A stretch of DNA of 64,000 bases from Chryseobacterium wanjuense (GCF_900111495.1 NZ_FOIU01000006.1:1-64000), one strand, 5' to 3'; positions 15,536-24,153 are shown, counted from the first letter of the stretch. Notes: a model not told the origin generated them from the sequence alone. Numbers and translations: made by a program.

Positions 15536-17032
15536 ATGAAGAAAAATGTATTTTACCTATTAATGCTGTTTTTTGTTTTTACGGCATGTAACAGAGACGA
15601 CCTTCAAAATAACCCGTCCAATATTGAAGTGACGCAGAAAGACCCTTTGACGGCAAAAGAAATCAACGAAAAAATTAACGAAACCATCAAAGCCAAAGGA
15701 AGATTTTCCTGGAAAGAATCTTCAGACCATTTTGTATGGAGCGCTATTTTTCAGGGAAACAAGATTGCATCGATCGGATTCGGATCCTCTTTCGACAGAA
15801 GCCTGACACCGGATAATAAAGTGATCGAAGAGGAAATTTTAAAACTAATTGAACAATACGAAGGAAAAACCGACAGAATTTTATTATCATCGGATCAATA
15901 TTTAACCCAAATCGATGTTGCTATTGAAAAGCAGGAAACAGTGATTGCTCTTCGAAAAATGAAAAACATCCGTTATATCGAGCCTGCAGATTACCGTTAT
16001 TTTGAAAATGAAAGAAAATTCAACGGAGCGGCAAAATCCAGCAGTTCATCTTCAGGTTGCGGGTTTGAATCCACCGCTTTAAATACCGCAGATTACACCA
16101 CCGTAACGCCAAACGCAAAAGCGCCTTGGTCTTTTACAAAACATAATATCATCAACGCATGGAGCTACAGCACAGGAGCCGGAGTCACAATTGGAGTTAT
16201 TGACAGCGGTGTTTCACCAGAGCAAACTTTGTTGGGAAGTAGTTTCAATAACGGACTTTCATCCGGCAGAACGATCAGCAAAAATGGAGTGTATGTAGAT
16301 TCTGTATGGCCGTGGAGTAGCGGTTTTGACGGACCCAATGACCAGTGTGGTCACGGAACCAGCATGGCTTCTGCGATGGGAGCGCCCAGAAATAATTTGG
16401 GGCAACCGGTGGGAGTGGCTTATAATGCTAATTTAGTGACATACAAAGCGGCTTCTAATGTGGTTTTAGATGGTTATCACGAACAAAACGGGGTGAAAAT
16501 TGCTTTTACAGAACTAGGAAACAACAATAATGTTAAAATCATTTCCATGTCGATGGGACACATTTTCTCTGTCGGAAAAATTGAAGATGGGGTAAAATAT
16601 GCCTATTCAAAAGGGAAATTAATTTTCTGTGCCGGAGGGACTTCTACAAGCTTCACCAACTTTGTAGGGGTTATTTTCCCGGCCTGGATGTCTGAAGCAC
16701 AGGCGATCACAGGAGTAAAAGAAAATACCTCCAATCAAAAATGTGATGTGTGCCATTCCGGATCTGAGATCGATTTTACCTATCAAATGGAAAGAGCTTC
16801 AGGAAACAGCATTCCGGTGTTGAGCTATTATAACGGACAAACAGATTACGTGGGCGGTTCTTCTGTGGCGACAGCTTCTACGGCAGGAATTGCAGCGTTA
16901 GTCTGGGCAAAAAATCCGTCATGGACAAGAGATCAGGTGTTGAATAAAATGAGACAATCAGCTACGTATTACCCGACTCCGAATTCCGATTACGGATATG
17001 GAAATATTAATGTTTTACAAGCGGTTCAGTAA
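15536..17032 (+). CDS. S8-family (subtilisin-like) serine peptidase lipoprotein
   Basis: A 498-residue exported protease. The N-terminus is a lipoprotein signal with lipobox FTAC (Cys18). Residues 20-180 form a propeptide-like region ending in a Ser-rich stretch, and the catalytic domain runs from about 195 to the end. The triad is visible as VIDSGVS (Asp223), CGHGTSMAS (His273) and GSSVATAS (Ser443). The last block lacks the proline usual after the catalytic serine (GTSMATP in subtilisins), a conservative oddity. Lipid attachment suggests it works at the envelope rather than being freely secreted. It has its own terminator and precedes a cystatin-like small gene. Confidence 0.92.
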   Translation: MKKNVFYLLMLFFVFTACNRDDLQNNPSNIEVTQKDPLTAKEINEKINETIKAKGRFSWKESSDHFVWSAIFQGNKIASIGFGSSFDRSLTPDNKVIEEEILKLIEQYEGKTDRILLSSDQYLTQIDVAIEKQETVIALRKMKNIRYIEPADYRYFENERKFNGAAKSSSSSSGCGFESTALNTADYTTVTPNAKAPWSFTKHNIINAWSYSTGAGVTIGVIDSGVSPEQTLLGSSFNNGLSSGRTISKNGVYVDSVWPWSSGFDGPNDQCGHGTSMASAMGAPRNNLGQPVGVAYNANLVTYKAASNVVLDGYHEQNGVKIAFTELGNNNNVKIISMSMGHIFSVGKIEDGVKYAYSKGKLIFCAGGTSTSFTNFVGVIFPAWMSEAQAITGVKENTSNQKCDVCHSGSEIDFTYQMERASGNSIPVLSYYNGQTDYVGGSSVATASTAGIAALVWAKNPSWTRDQVLNKMRQSATYYPTPNSDYGYGNINVLQAVQ

Positions 17033-17058
17033 AATTTTAACCTAAATATTTAACCTAA

Positions 17059-17094
17059 AAGGGATGTTGTTTACAAATGACATTCCTTTTTTTA
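17059..17094 (+). terminator. terminator of the S8 peptidase gene
   Basis: AAGGGATGT (17059-17067) pairs with ACATTCCTT (17080-17088) with one G-T pair, followed by seven Ts. It lies 27 bases past the stop codon. Confidence 0.85.
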
Positions 17095-17174
17095 TTAATA
17101 AAATTATCACTCAGTATTTCTACGGATGGTGAAAAATTAGTAATTGTACGCTACTATATTCATGAGTTCTGTAC

Positions 17175-17182
17175 TAAATTTG
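17175..17182 (+). promoter_or_regulatory. -7 box (TAAATTTG) upstream of the cystatin-like gene
   Basis: TAAATTTG matches the consensus. Transcription from it would give a leader of about 95 bases that includes a 17-codon reading frame at 17213 before the ATG at 17285. Confidence 0.6.
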
Positions 17183-17212
17183 TCATGTGATCACAAACTA
17201 AAAACAATAACC

Positions 17213-17266
17213 ATGGAGACCAGAAACCATCAAAACGGGGCGAAATCCGAAAGGCCAAAAGAGTAG
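17213..17266 (+). CDS. possible 17-residue leader ORF
   Basis: ATG at 17213 to TAG at 17264-17266 encodes a very hydrophilic 17-residue peptide (METRNHQNGAKSERPKE). It lies between the promoter box at 17175 and the cystatin-like gene, ending 18 bases before that start. The two frames are not joined. It may be chance, or a translated leader that sets expression of the next gene. Nothing in the peptide identifies a function. Confidence 0.3.
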   Translation: METRNHQNGAKSERPKE

Positions 17267-17284
17267 GAAACAAAATATTAAATT

Positions 17285-17554
17285 ATGGAAACACAAGAAT
17301 TAGTAGTAGGAGGCTGGACAAAGTATCATGCTCTTACACCGGAAGATCAAAAGGTATTTGATGAAGCTATGCGCGGATTCGTAGGGGTAAAATACACGCC
17401 TCAGCAAGTATCTACACAATTGGTAAACGGAACCAACTACCGTTACAGATGTATTGCTTCTATGCCCCCTTCACAAGTAGTTTGGGAAGCAATTGTGGAA
17501 ATTTATGCTCCGATCGAAGGAGAGCCGCATGTTGTTTCTATTCACAGAATTTAA
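17285..17554 (+). CDS. stefin/cystatin-like small protein
   Basis: An 89-residue protein with no signal peptide. It reads like a type 1 cystatin (stefin): VVGGW near the N-terminus (the conserved Gly of cystatins), one helix LTPEDQKVFDEAMRGF, then the first hairpin QLVNGTNYRYRC, which carries the QxVxG papain-binding motif followed by TNY as in stefins. The C-terminal strands (WEAIVEIYAP, EPHVVSI) fit the cystatin beta sheet. If correct it would inhibit papain-family cysteine proteases, either the cell's own cytoplasmic ones or foreign ones. No cysteine protease gene is adjacent; the upstream protease is a serine type. Its own promoter and terminator flank it. Confidence 0.7.
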   Translation: METQELVVGGWTKYHALTPEDQKVFDEAMRGFVGVKYTPQQVSTQLVNGTNYRYRCIASMPPSQVVWEAIVEIYAPIEGEPHVVSIHRI

Positions 17555-17573
17555 TTACAACTTTTTACTTATA

Positions 17574-17604
17574 GGAATCGGAGGATTTATCTTCCGATTT
17601 TTTT
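17574..17604 (+). terminator. terminator of the cystatin-like gene
   Basis: AATCGGA (17576-17582) and TCCGATT enclose a short loop and are followed by eight Ts. It separates this gene from the convergent ygiD gene, whose stop is at 17608. Confidence 0.85.
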
Positions 17605-17607
17605 TAT

Positions 17608-18435
17608 TTATCCTATTTTCACGCTTGTCATGCTGAGTGAACCTGCGATTAATTCATCATTAAATAAAGTCAGATTTTCAGATTTTTCTTTTAATCCTAA
17701 TGTATAAATTAACGGTAAATAATGATCAGGTGTCGGAACTGCATACTGCAGAAAAGTTCCCTGATTCTGATAATCGATAATATTCCCGAAGTTTCCGTCT
17801 AGCAGCCAGTTGTTGGTTTTTTCACGCGCTTCAATCGCCCAATCCCAGCCGGCTCCTACGGTGTTGATGTTTCTCCAGTCGATCAGTCTTAAATTATGAA
17901 CAATATTTCCGCTTCCGATTATTAAAATTCCTTTTTCGCGAAGCTTGTTCAGTTTTTTTGCTAAATCAAAGTGATACTGCGGAGGTTTTGTATAATCAAT
18001 ACTCATCTGAATCACAGGAATATCTGCATCAGGATACATATGTTTAATCACCGACCATGCGCCGTGATCCAATCCCCATTGATGATCTTCTTCCACCAAA
18101 ACCGGTGCTAACAGTTCAGCGGTTTCTCTAGCCAGTTCAGGACTTCCCGGAGCCGGATACTGAACATCAAATAAGGCCTGCGGAAATCCTCCGAAATCAT
18201 GAATCGTTCTCGGCATATCCATCGCCGTCACCTTCGTTCCGTTCGTAAACCAATGGGCAGAAATACACAGAATAGCATTCGGTCTCGGAATTTCGGCCGC
18301 CGCCTTTCGGAATCCCTGTACAAACTGGTTTTCTTCGATAGCATTCATCGGTGAGCCGTGTCCCAGAAATAAGACAGGCATTCGTTGCGTATTTTTGAAA
18401 TGATCGCTGATATTTTGTAGATCGTTGAGGTTCAT
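17608..18435 (-). CDS. ygiD: YgiD-type extradiol dioxygenase
   Basis: A 275-residue class III extradiol dioxygenase of the YgiD / 4,5-DOPA dioxygenase family. It would open the ring of catechol-like substrates such as DOPA. Metal-site histidines appear in LGHGSPMNA, CISAHWF, WGLDHGAWS and TPDHYLPL, the expected four blocks. It has no signal peptide and is cytoplasmic. Length matches the family (about 260-275). A YceI-like gene lies upstream on the same strand, but a strong terminator at 18453 separates them. The physiological substrate in bacteria is mostly unknown. Confidence 0.92.
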   Translation of the reverse strand: MNLNDLQNISDHFKNTQRMPVLFLGHGSPMNAIEENQFVQGFRKAAAEIPRPNAILCISAHWFTNGTKVTAMDMPRTIHDFGGFPQALFDVQYPAPGSPELARETAELLAPVLVEEDHQWGLDHGAWSVIKHMYPDADIPVIQMSIDYTKPPQYHFDLAKKLNKLREKGILIIGSGNIVHNLRLIDWRNINTVGAGWDWAIEAREKTNNWLLDGNFGNIIDYQNQGTFLQYAVPTPDHYLPLIYTLGLKEKSENLTLFNDELIAGSLSMTSVKIG

Positions 18436-18452
18436 TTTTAATTATTGTTAAT

Positions 18453-18503
18453 AAAAAAAGAGCAAAGAGTAAAGACATTACACCTTTATCCTTTGCTCTT
18501 TTA
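18453..18503 (-). terminator. long hairpin terminator of the YceI gene
   Basis: Read on the minus strand, AAAGAGCAAAG (near 18503) pairs with CTTTGCTCTTT (near 18455), extended inwards by a second paired block, and followed by a T-run. The stem is unusually long. Confidence 0.88.
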
Positions 18504-18522
18504 TCTTGGTTCTTTTATGTGC

Positions 18523-19035
18523 TTACGCTTGTTTTACAAACTGCAATTCACCAGCCAATTTTACTTCTTCGCTTACCATTACACCACCTGCTTCAAGAGC
18601 TGCGTTCCAGTTTAATCCGAAATCTTTTCTGTTGATTTTCCCTTCAAAAGAGAAACCAGCTTTAGTATTTCCCCACGGGTCAACGTTGATTCCGTTAAAA
18701 TCTACATCAAGAGTTACTGGTTTTGTAATCCCGTTGATGGTAAGATTTCCTGTTACTTCCCCATTCAAAGCCTGAGATTCGAATGTGATTGTAGGATTAG
18801 CTTCAGCATTGAAGAATTCTGCAGATTTCAGGTGATTATCTCTGTCTGTGTTGTGTGTAGAGATAGAATCAGTCTGGATGGTAGCATTAGTTTTAGCGTT
18901 AGCGAACGTATCGTCATCAGCTTCGATTTCTGCATTGAAATTGGTAAAATTTCCTTTGATGTTAGAAATCATCATGTGTTTTACTTTAAAAGTAATTTCA
19001 CTATGCGCTGGGTCTAGGTTCCATTTTGTAGCCAT
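18523..19035 (-). CDS. YceI-family lipocalin-like protein
   Basis: A 170-residue protein of the YceI family, a lipocalin-like barrel that binds isoprenoid or other lipid chains. The opening WNLDPAHSEITFKVKHMM is the family signature; LTINGITKPVTLDVDFNG and KINRKDFGLNW follow at normal spacing. Unlike E. coli YceI it has no signal peptide, so it should be cytoplasmic, as in many Bacteroidetes copies. The ligand is not known. It is a single gene with a strong terminator. The wide gap upstream holds repeat elements only. Confidence 0.93.
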   Translation of the reverse strand: MATKWNLDPAHSEITFKVKHMMISNIKGNFTNFNAEIEADDDTFANAKTNATIQTDSISTHNTDRDNHLKSAEFFNAEANPTITFESQALNGEVTGNLTINGITKPVTLDVDFNGINVDPWGNTKAGFSFEGKINRKDFGLNWNAALEAGGVMVSEEVKLAGELQFVKQA

Positions 19036-19194
19036 TGTATACTGTTTTTTATTGTTATTTATGATGCAAATTTATATCAGAAGACAGGTACAAGTCATTG
19101 ACGTAGGATAAGAAATGATTTTTGCAATGTTTTTTCACAATTTCTGTCATTTCCACAACGGAAAAAATCTATTATTCTCAATCATAAAACCTCA

Positions 19195-19350
19195 AAACGC
19201 TCCAACTCCCAAACTCTCCAGCTTAATTAGGAGCTATTTCCCGCTATCCACTCATACTCCTCGCGCCATTTCTTCCAACTCCAAAACCCTCCGACTTTCC
19301 AACCCTTGTTGCGGGGTAACCGTTCCTATCGGGGCTAGGGTTGTAGTTAT
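19195..19350 (-). repeat. dispersed intergenic repeat, family A copy 3
   Basis: This is the most complete family A copy, inverted relative to 1345. On the minus strand it reads CCCTAGCCCCGATAGGAACG, GGTTACCCCGCA, GTTGGAAAGTCGGAGGG, CGCGAGGAGTATGAGTGGAT and AGCGGGAAATAGCTCC. It lies in the 749-base gap between YceI and the S9 peptidase. No gene is seen; short open frames across it are by-products of its low stop-codon density. Confidence 0.88.
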
Positions 19351-19386
19351 TATTTTCGCTAGTCGACATAATAGATAATTATACAA

Positions 19387-19540
19387 TTTGTCATCCTGAA
19401 AGGATCTAAACTATTATACCAGAGAACGACTCCTATTCATTGCAAGTAAACTGAAGGTTTGTGAAAGTTGTAAAGCAATTTTTATCTTTTATAAATAAAA
19501 CTCGTCCTTTCAAACGTTGAGATCCTTTCAGGATGACAAA
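19387..19540. repeat. inverted repeat of the GTCATCC family, copy 2
   Basis: TTTGTCATCCTGAAAGGATC (19387-19406) and its continuation are perfectly complementary over 21 bases to 19520-19540. About 110 bases of unrelated sequence separate the arms. It is related to copies at 4381, 33872 and 37476. The rest of the gap up to 19757 is repeat debris rich in AACC/CAAC words, with no gene. Confidence 0.9.
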
Positions 19541-19757
19541 GTGAGTGAACTTTGCGATTAACAAAAACAGATTCTTCGCTCCTCTCTGAATGATAACCTA
19601 TTCCCAAAAACAATCAACTGCAAACCAGTAACCAGCAACTAACAACCACGATCAACCAAAAACTCCACATTAAGGTAAGAATTTTTTCACATCAATTCTC
19701 CAATATCATTTTATGAATCTTTTATTTTAACATTTCTTAACGTATGATTTTATTTCT

Positions 19758-19765
19758 TATTTTTG
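19758..19765 (+). promoter_or_regulatory. -7 box (TATTTTTG) of the S9 peptidase gene
   Basis: TATTTTTG matches the consensus and sits 19 bases ahead of the ATG at 19785. Confidence 0.65.
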
Positions 19766-19784
19766 ATGGATTCAATTTTATACA

Positions 19785-21926
19785 ATGAAATTATATAAGT
19801 TTTCTTTACTGATGCTGGTTTTGGGCGGTTCGGCATTGGCTCAGACCCAGAAATTTACGATGGCGGAGGCTGTGAATGGCCTGAGAAGCAACCTTGCGGT
19901 GAAAAATATCTCGCAGTTTTCATGGTCTAATGATGGCAAATCCTATATTCAGGCTGTAAAAGGCGGGTATCTGATTACAGATTTAAAGACGAACAAACAG
20001 GATACATTGGTGTCTTTAACGCAGCTTAATAAAAATCTTGCAGACAATAAATTCAAGGCGGTTCCGCAGATAAAATTTATCAGCAGTTCTCACGGATATT
20101 TTAATTCCGACGACAAAATGGTCTGGGTAGAAAAATCGGGAAGCGACTGGAAAGTGAAAAATTCTGTGGCAGTAGATAAAGAAGCTTCCAATGTGAAAGT
20201 TTTTGGAGATAATCAGACTTTTGCTTTTACGGTAAAGAATAATTTATTTGTTAATAAAAACGGAAAAACAATCGCCGTAACCAATGATTCCGATGAAAAT
20301 ATTTTAAACGGAGCATCCAATGTTCACAGAAACGAATTTGGCATCGATACAGGAATCTTCCCGGCACCAAACTCTGAAAGTGTAGCCTTCTACAGAATGG
20401 ATCAGACGATGGTTGCAGATTACCCGATTATCGATTGGGCTGTAACTCCGGCGGTGAATCACAATATCAAATATCCGATGGCGGGGCAGACTTCGCATCA
20501 GGTAACGCTGGGCGTTTTTAATATTAAAACACAGTCTACGACTTTCTTGAAAATTGATGGTGAAAAAGATCAATATTTAACGGCAGTAACCTGGAGCCCG
20601 GATTCAAAATATATTTTTGTAGGCGTTCTGAACAGAGGACAGAATCATATGAAAATGGATCAGTATGACGCTGCAACAGGAGATTTAATAAAAACTTTGT
20701 TCGAAGAATCGAACGACAAATATGTTGAACCACAACATCCTCTGACCTTCTTCCCGAATTCCAATACAGATTTCATCTGGCAGAGCCAGAGAACGGGGTA
20801 CAATCATTTATTTCATTATAGCTTAGAAAAAGGATTAATTGCACAGATCACGAAAGGGGACTGGCTCGTAACCGAGATTTTAGGGTTTAATGAAAAGAAA
20901 AAGGAAATTTATTTCACTTCTACGAAAGAAACTCCTCTGGAAAAACACTTGTATAAAATCAACTGGACGAATTTCAAAATGCAGCGTTTGGACAATGCAG
21001 AAGGTGTTCACAACGGGATTTTGAGCAGCGACGGAAATTATCTGTACGATATGTACAGCAATGCCAATACACCGAGAATTGCGAACATTATTAATACCAA
21101 TACTTTAAAATCAAACAATATTCTTACTGCTGAAAATACATTGAAAAATTATCAGCGTCCGGAAATTAAAAATGTAGAATTAAAAGCAGACGATGGAACT
21201 CCTTTGTACGGAAAAATCATTCTTCCGACGAATTTTGACGCAAACAAAAAATATCCGGTCATTGTTTATCTGTACAATGGGCCGCATTTGCAGCTGATTG
21301 CCAATACTTTCCCTGCGTCCGGAAATCTTTGGTACGAATACATGGCTCAAAACGGATACATCATTTTCACGATGGACGGAAGAGGTTCTGCGAATCGAGG
21401 ACTGAAGTTTGAGCAGGCTGTTTTCAGAAACCTGGGAACTACCGAGATGAACGACCAGATGAAAGGCGTAGAGTATCTGAAATCCCTTCCTTACGTAGAT
21501 TCGGAAAGAATGGGAATTCACGGCTGGAGCTTTGGAGGATTTATGACGACAAGCTTCATGCTTCGCCACCCGGAAGTTTTCAAAGTGGGTGTTGCAGGAG
21601 GTCCGGTGATCGATTGGAGCATGTACGAAATTATGTACGGCGAGAGATATATGGATACGCCACAGGAAAATCCGCAAGGATATGCCACGGCAAATCTTTT
21701 GGATAAAGTGCAGAATCTGAAAGGAAAATTACTGATGATCCACGGTGCACAGGATGATGTGGTGGTTTGGCAGCATTCGGTAAAATTCATTAAAGCTGCA
21801 GTTGACAACGGAGTGCAATTGGATTATTTCGTGTATCCGGGGCATCCTCACAACGTGATTGGAAAAGACCGAGTACACCTCATGCAGAAAGTAACAGATT
21901 ATTTTAACTTATATTTGAAGAAATAA
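19785..21926 (+). CDS. S9-family peptidase, dipeptidyl peptidase IV-like
   Basis: A 713-residue exported prolyl-type peptidase. Signal peptide MKLYKFSLLMLVLGGSALAQ; residues 40-470 are an eight-bladed propeller of DPP-IV type (ISQFSWSNDGKSY, FGIDTGIFPAPNSESVAFYRMDQ, AVTWSPDSKYIFVG); residues 480-713 are the alpha/beta hydrolase domain. The catalytic serine is in GWSFGGFM (Ser582), the acid in HGAQDDVV (Asp657) and the histidine in the PGHPHN block near residue 688. Such enzymes clip X-Pro or X-Ala dipeptides in the periplasm for peptide feeding. The next gene starts 15 bases downstream and may share the transcript, although the functions differ. Confidence 0.94.
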   Translation: MKLYKFSLLMLVLGGSALAQTQKFTMAEAVNGLRSNLAVKNISQFSWSNDGKSYIQAVKGGYLITDLKTNKQDTLVSLTQLNKNLADNKFKAVPQIKFISSSHGYFNSDDKMVWVEKSGSDWKVKNSVAVDKEASNVKVFGDNQTFAFTVKNNLFVNKNGKTIAVTNDSDENILNGASNVHRNEFGIDTGIFPAPNSESVAFYRMDQTMVADYPIIDWAVTPAVNHNIKYPMAGQTSHQVTLGVFNIKTQSTTFLKIDGEKDQYLTAVTWSPDSKYIFVGVLNRGQNHMKMDQYDAATGDLIKTLFEESNDKYVEPQHPLTFFPNSNTDFIWQSQRTGYNHLFHYSLEKGLIAQITKGDWLVTEILGFNEKKKEIYFTSTKETPLEKHLYKINWTNFKMQRLDNAEGVHNGILSSDGNYLYDMYSNANTPRIANIINTNTLKSNNILTAENTLKNYQRPEIKNVELKADDGTPLYGKIILPTNFDANKKYPVIVYLYNGPHLQLIANTFPASGNLWYEYMAQNGYIIFTMDGRGSANRGLKFEQAVFRNLGTTEMNDQMKGVEYLKSLPYVDSERMGIHGWSFGGFMTTSFMLRHPEVFKVGVAGGPVIDWSMYEIMYGERYMDTPQENPQGYATANLLDKVQNLKGKLLMIHGAQDDVVVWQHSVKFIKAAVDNGVQLDYFVYPGHPHNVIGKDRVHLMQKVTDYFNLYLKK

Positions 21927-21941
21927 TCTTAAAAATATAGA

Positions 21942-23012
21942 ATGAACTTTGTAAAAATAGATAGAGTACACTTTCATACGTTTGACTCGTTGAGGTTTCT
22001 GTCTTTTTTATTAGTTTTCTTGCGCCATTCCCCCGTTCCTGAAGATAGTATGCTTTACTATTTCTCTCATGAAGGGGGGATTGGTGTTTCTTTTTTCTTT
22101 GTATTGAGTGGTTTTCTGATCACTTATATTCTCATCCTTGAAAAAATTAATAATCAGGGGGAAATCCCGTTAAAAAAGTTTTTTAAAAGAAGAATTCTAA
22201 GAATCTGGCCTTTGTATTATGCGATGGTTATCTTCGCGATGTGTACACCTTTTATTCTGGGATTTTTTAATATTTCTTATTCCAATCAAGGATATCAGCC
22301 GAATTGGTTTTTTACCCTTACCTTTCTGGAAAATTACGTGGCCATGTTTACCAGGCAGCTTCCGAATGTGGCACCATTGACGGTCATTTGGTCGCTTTGT
22401 GTAGAAGAGCATTTTTACATTTTCTGGGGATTGGCATTTTATTGTATTTCTTTAAAAAATGTTCCGAAACTGCTGGTGGGGTGTATTATTTTCTCTTTTA
22501 TAATGCAGATTGTTTATGAGAAATATGAGATTAATACGCTGGATCTTTTTACCAATATTCATTATTTCGCTTTTGGAGCGATACCGGCTTATTTATTCGT
22601 TTTTAAGAAAAATATTATTGAAAAATTGAGCCTGATTCCGGCTGTTTATAAATATTTGTACGCTGTTTCAATCATTGGCGTTATTGTAATCGTTTCCAAT
22701 ACGAATCTGATTCCGGATCTGAAAGTAAGTTCTCTTCTTTTCAGTGTTTTCTTTTCGGGATTAATTTTATTTACGCTTGGCGAAAAAAATGTATTTAAAA
22801 TTTCCGATAAAAGTATTTTAGCCAAATTAGGGAAATATACGTACGGACTTTATTTGATTCATACGATCTGTATAAGTTTATTCATTAAAATCGGAAGTAA
22901 ATATGATATGAACTGGATCGTAATCACTCTGTTGTCATTCGTTTCCACTGTCATATTTTCAGCATTATCTTATCATCTTTTCGAAAAACAATTTTTAAAA
23001 CTCAAAAACTGA
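21942..23012 (+). CDS. acyltransferase 3 family membrane protein
   Basis: A 356-residue integral membrane protein with about ten hydrophobic segments, of the acyltransferase-3 (OafA/YrhL) family. The N-terminal FDSLRFLSFLLVFLRHS with the active-site-like Arg-His pair, the GGIGVSFFFVLSGFLIT block and FKRRILRIWPLYY are diagnostic, as are WSLCVEEHFYIFW and GLYLIHT further on. Members transfer acetyl or other acyl groups to sugars of O-antigen, capsule or glycans in the membrane. The acceptor cannot be read here, and no polysaccharide genes are nearby. It follows the S9 peptidase after 15 bases. Confidence 0.92.
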   Translation: MNFVKIDRVHFHTFDSLRFLSFLLVFLRHSPVPEDSMLYYFSHEGGIGVSFFFVLSGFLITYILILEKINNQGEIPLKKFFKRRILRIWPLYYAMVIFAMCTPFILGFFNISYSNQGYQPNWFFTLTFLENYVAMFTRQLPNVAPLTVIWSLCVEEHFYIFWGLAFYCISLKNVPKLLVGCIIFSFIMQIVYEKYEINTLDLFTNIHYFAFGAIPAYLFVFKKNIIEKLSLIPAVYKYLYAVSIIGVIVIVSNTNLIPDLKVSSLLFSVFFSGLILFTLGEKNVFKISDKSILAKLGKYTYGLYLIHTICISLFIKIGSKYDMNWIVITLLSFVSTVIFSALSYHLFEKQFLKLKN

Positions 23013-23059
23013 CCTTTCCTTTCTTATCATTCATCAATGTTTCTGATTTTTTATTAGCC

Positions 23060-23067
23060 TAATTTTG
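23060..23067 (+). promoter_or_regulatory. -7 box (TAATTTTG) of the luciferase-like oxidoreductase gene
   Basis: TAATTTTG matches the consensus and lies 19 bases before the ATG at 23087. Confidence 0.65.
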
Positions 23068-23086
23068 TTTACATAAAATCAACAAT

Positions 23087-24112
23087 ATGGAATTAGGAAT
23101 AGGAATGTTTGGCGATTTGTCATTCGACCAGACAACCGGACAATACAGAGATCCCGGAGTGAAAATCCGTGAAATTCTGGAACAGGTAAAATTCATGGAT
23201 GAGGTGGGAATTGATGTTTTCGCGATGGGAGAACACCACCGTCCTGATTATGCGGTTTCATCCCCTGAAATAGTGCTGGCTGCGGCGGCAAGCATTACGA
23301 AAAATATAAAATTGGCGAGTGGTGTAACGGTTTTAAGTTCATCCGAACCGGTAAAAGTGTATGAAGATTTTTCAACTTTGGATTTGATTTCAGACGGTCG
23401 CACGGAAATTTTCGTCGGTCGCGGAAGTTTCATCGAATCTTTTCCATTATACGGCTACTCTTTGAATGATTATGAAGAGCTTTTTGATGAAAAATTAGAT
23501 TTATTATTAAAGATCAATTCAGAAAAAAATGTTACCTGGTCAGGGAAACTTCGTGCTCCGATGAACAATCAGACGGTATATCCAAGAGCAAAAAACGATG
23601 GTAAATTATCTATCTGGAGGGCTGTTGGTGGAACTCCTCAATCTGTTTTAAGTGCTGCACAATTAGGAATGCCTTTGGTGGTGGCCATTATCGGAGGAAT
23701 GCCGGTTCAGTTTAAAAATTTAATTGAATTTTATAAGCAAGAGTATAAAAAAGCAGGTCACGACGTTTCAAAAATGCAGATTGCGGTGCATTCACACACT
23801 TTTGTGAGCGATGACCCGAATATTATTGATGGATATTTTGACAATTACAAAACCCAGGTAGACAGAATCGGTGCTTCGAGAGGTTGGGCGCCTTTCACAA
23901 AAATGCAGTATGAAGGAGGAAGAAGTAAAGACGGTGCTTTATTCATCGGAAATCCGAAGGAAGTGGCAGACAAAATTGTTTATCTGAAAGAAATTTTCGG
24001 AATCACAAGATTTATCGGACATATGGATGTGGGTGATCCTTCTCACGATATCATGATGAAATCTATTGAATTATTCGGGAAAGAAGTAAAACCGGTAATT
24101 AAAAATCTATAA
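23087..24112 (+). CDS. LLM-class flavin-dependent oxidoreductase
   Basis: A 341-residue cytoplasmic enzyme of the luciferase-like monooxygenase class. The opening MELGIGMFGDLSFD, the VFAMGEHHRPDYAVSSPE strand with the conserved His pair, the KLASGVTVLSSSEPVKVYEDFSTLDLIS segment and GRTEIFVGRGSFIESFPLYG are typical. These enzymes use reduced flavin from a partner reductase to oxidise small organics, or act as F420/FMN oxidoreductases. The substrate is unknown. It is a single gene with its own promoter box and a clear terminator at 24121. Confidence 0.92.
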   Translation: MELGIGMFGDLSFDQTTGQYRDPGVKIREILEQVKFMDEVGIDVFAMGEHHRPDYAVSSPEIVLAAAASITKNIKLASGVTVLSSSEPVKVYEDFSTLDLISDGRTEIFVGRGSFIESFPLYGYSLNDYEELFDEKLDLLLKINSEKNVTWSGKLRAPMNNQTVYPRAKNDGKLSIWRAVGGTPQSVLSAAQLGMPLVVAIIGGMPVQFKNLIEFYKQEYKKAGHDVSKMQIAVHSHTFVSDDPNIIDGYFDNYKTQVDRIGASRGWAPFTKMQYEGGRSKDGALFIGNPKEVADKIVYLKEIFGITRFIGHMDVGDPSHDIMMKSIELFGKEVKPVIKNL

Positions 24113-24118
24113 AACAAA

Positions 24119-24153
24119 GCCTCCGTTGAAAATTTTTCAGCGGAGATTTTTTC
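24119..24153 (+). terminator. terminator of the LLM oxidoreductase gene
   Basis: CTCCGTTGAAAA pairs with TTTTCAGCGGAG (12 bp, one G-T pair), followed by TTTTTT. It is immediately downstream of the stop. Confidence 0.9.

Noticed and set aside
19115..19378. 87-codon frame across the family A repeat
   Set aside because: It is made of repeat sequence and matches no protein pattern; the same repeat elsewhere is not open in the same way.
21180..21677. 165-codon antisense frame in the S9 peptidase
   Set aside because: It overlaps the catalytic domain of a clear gene on the other strand; no promoter or recognisable domain.
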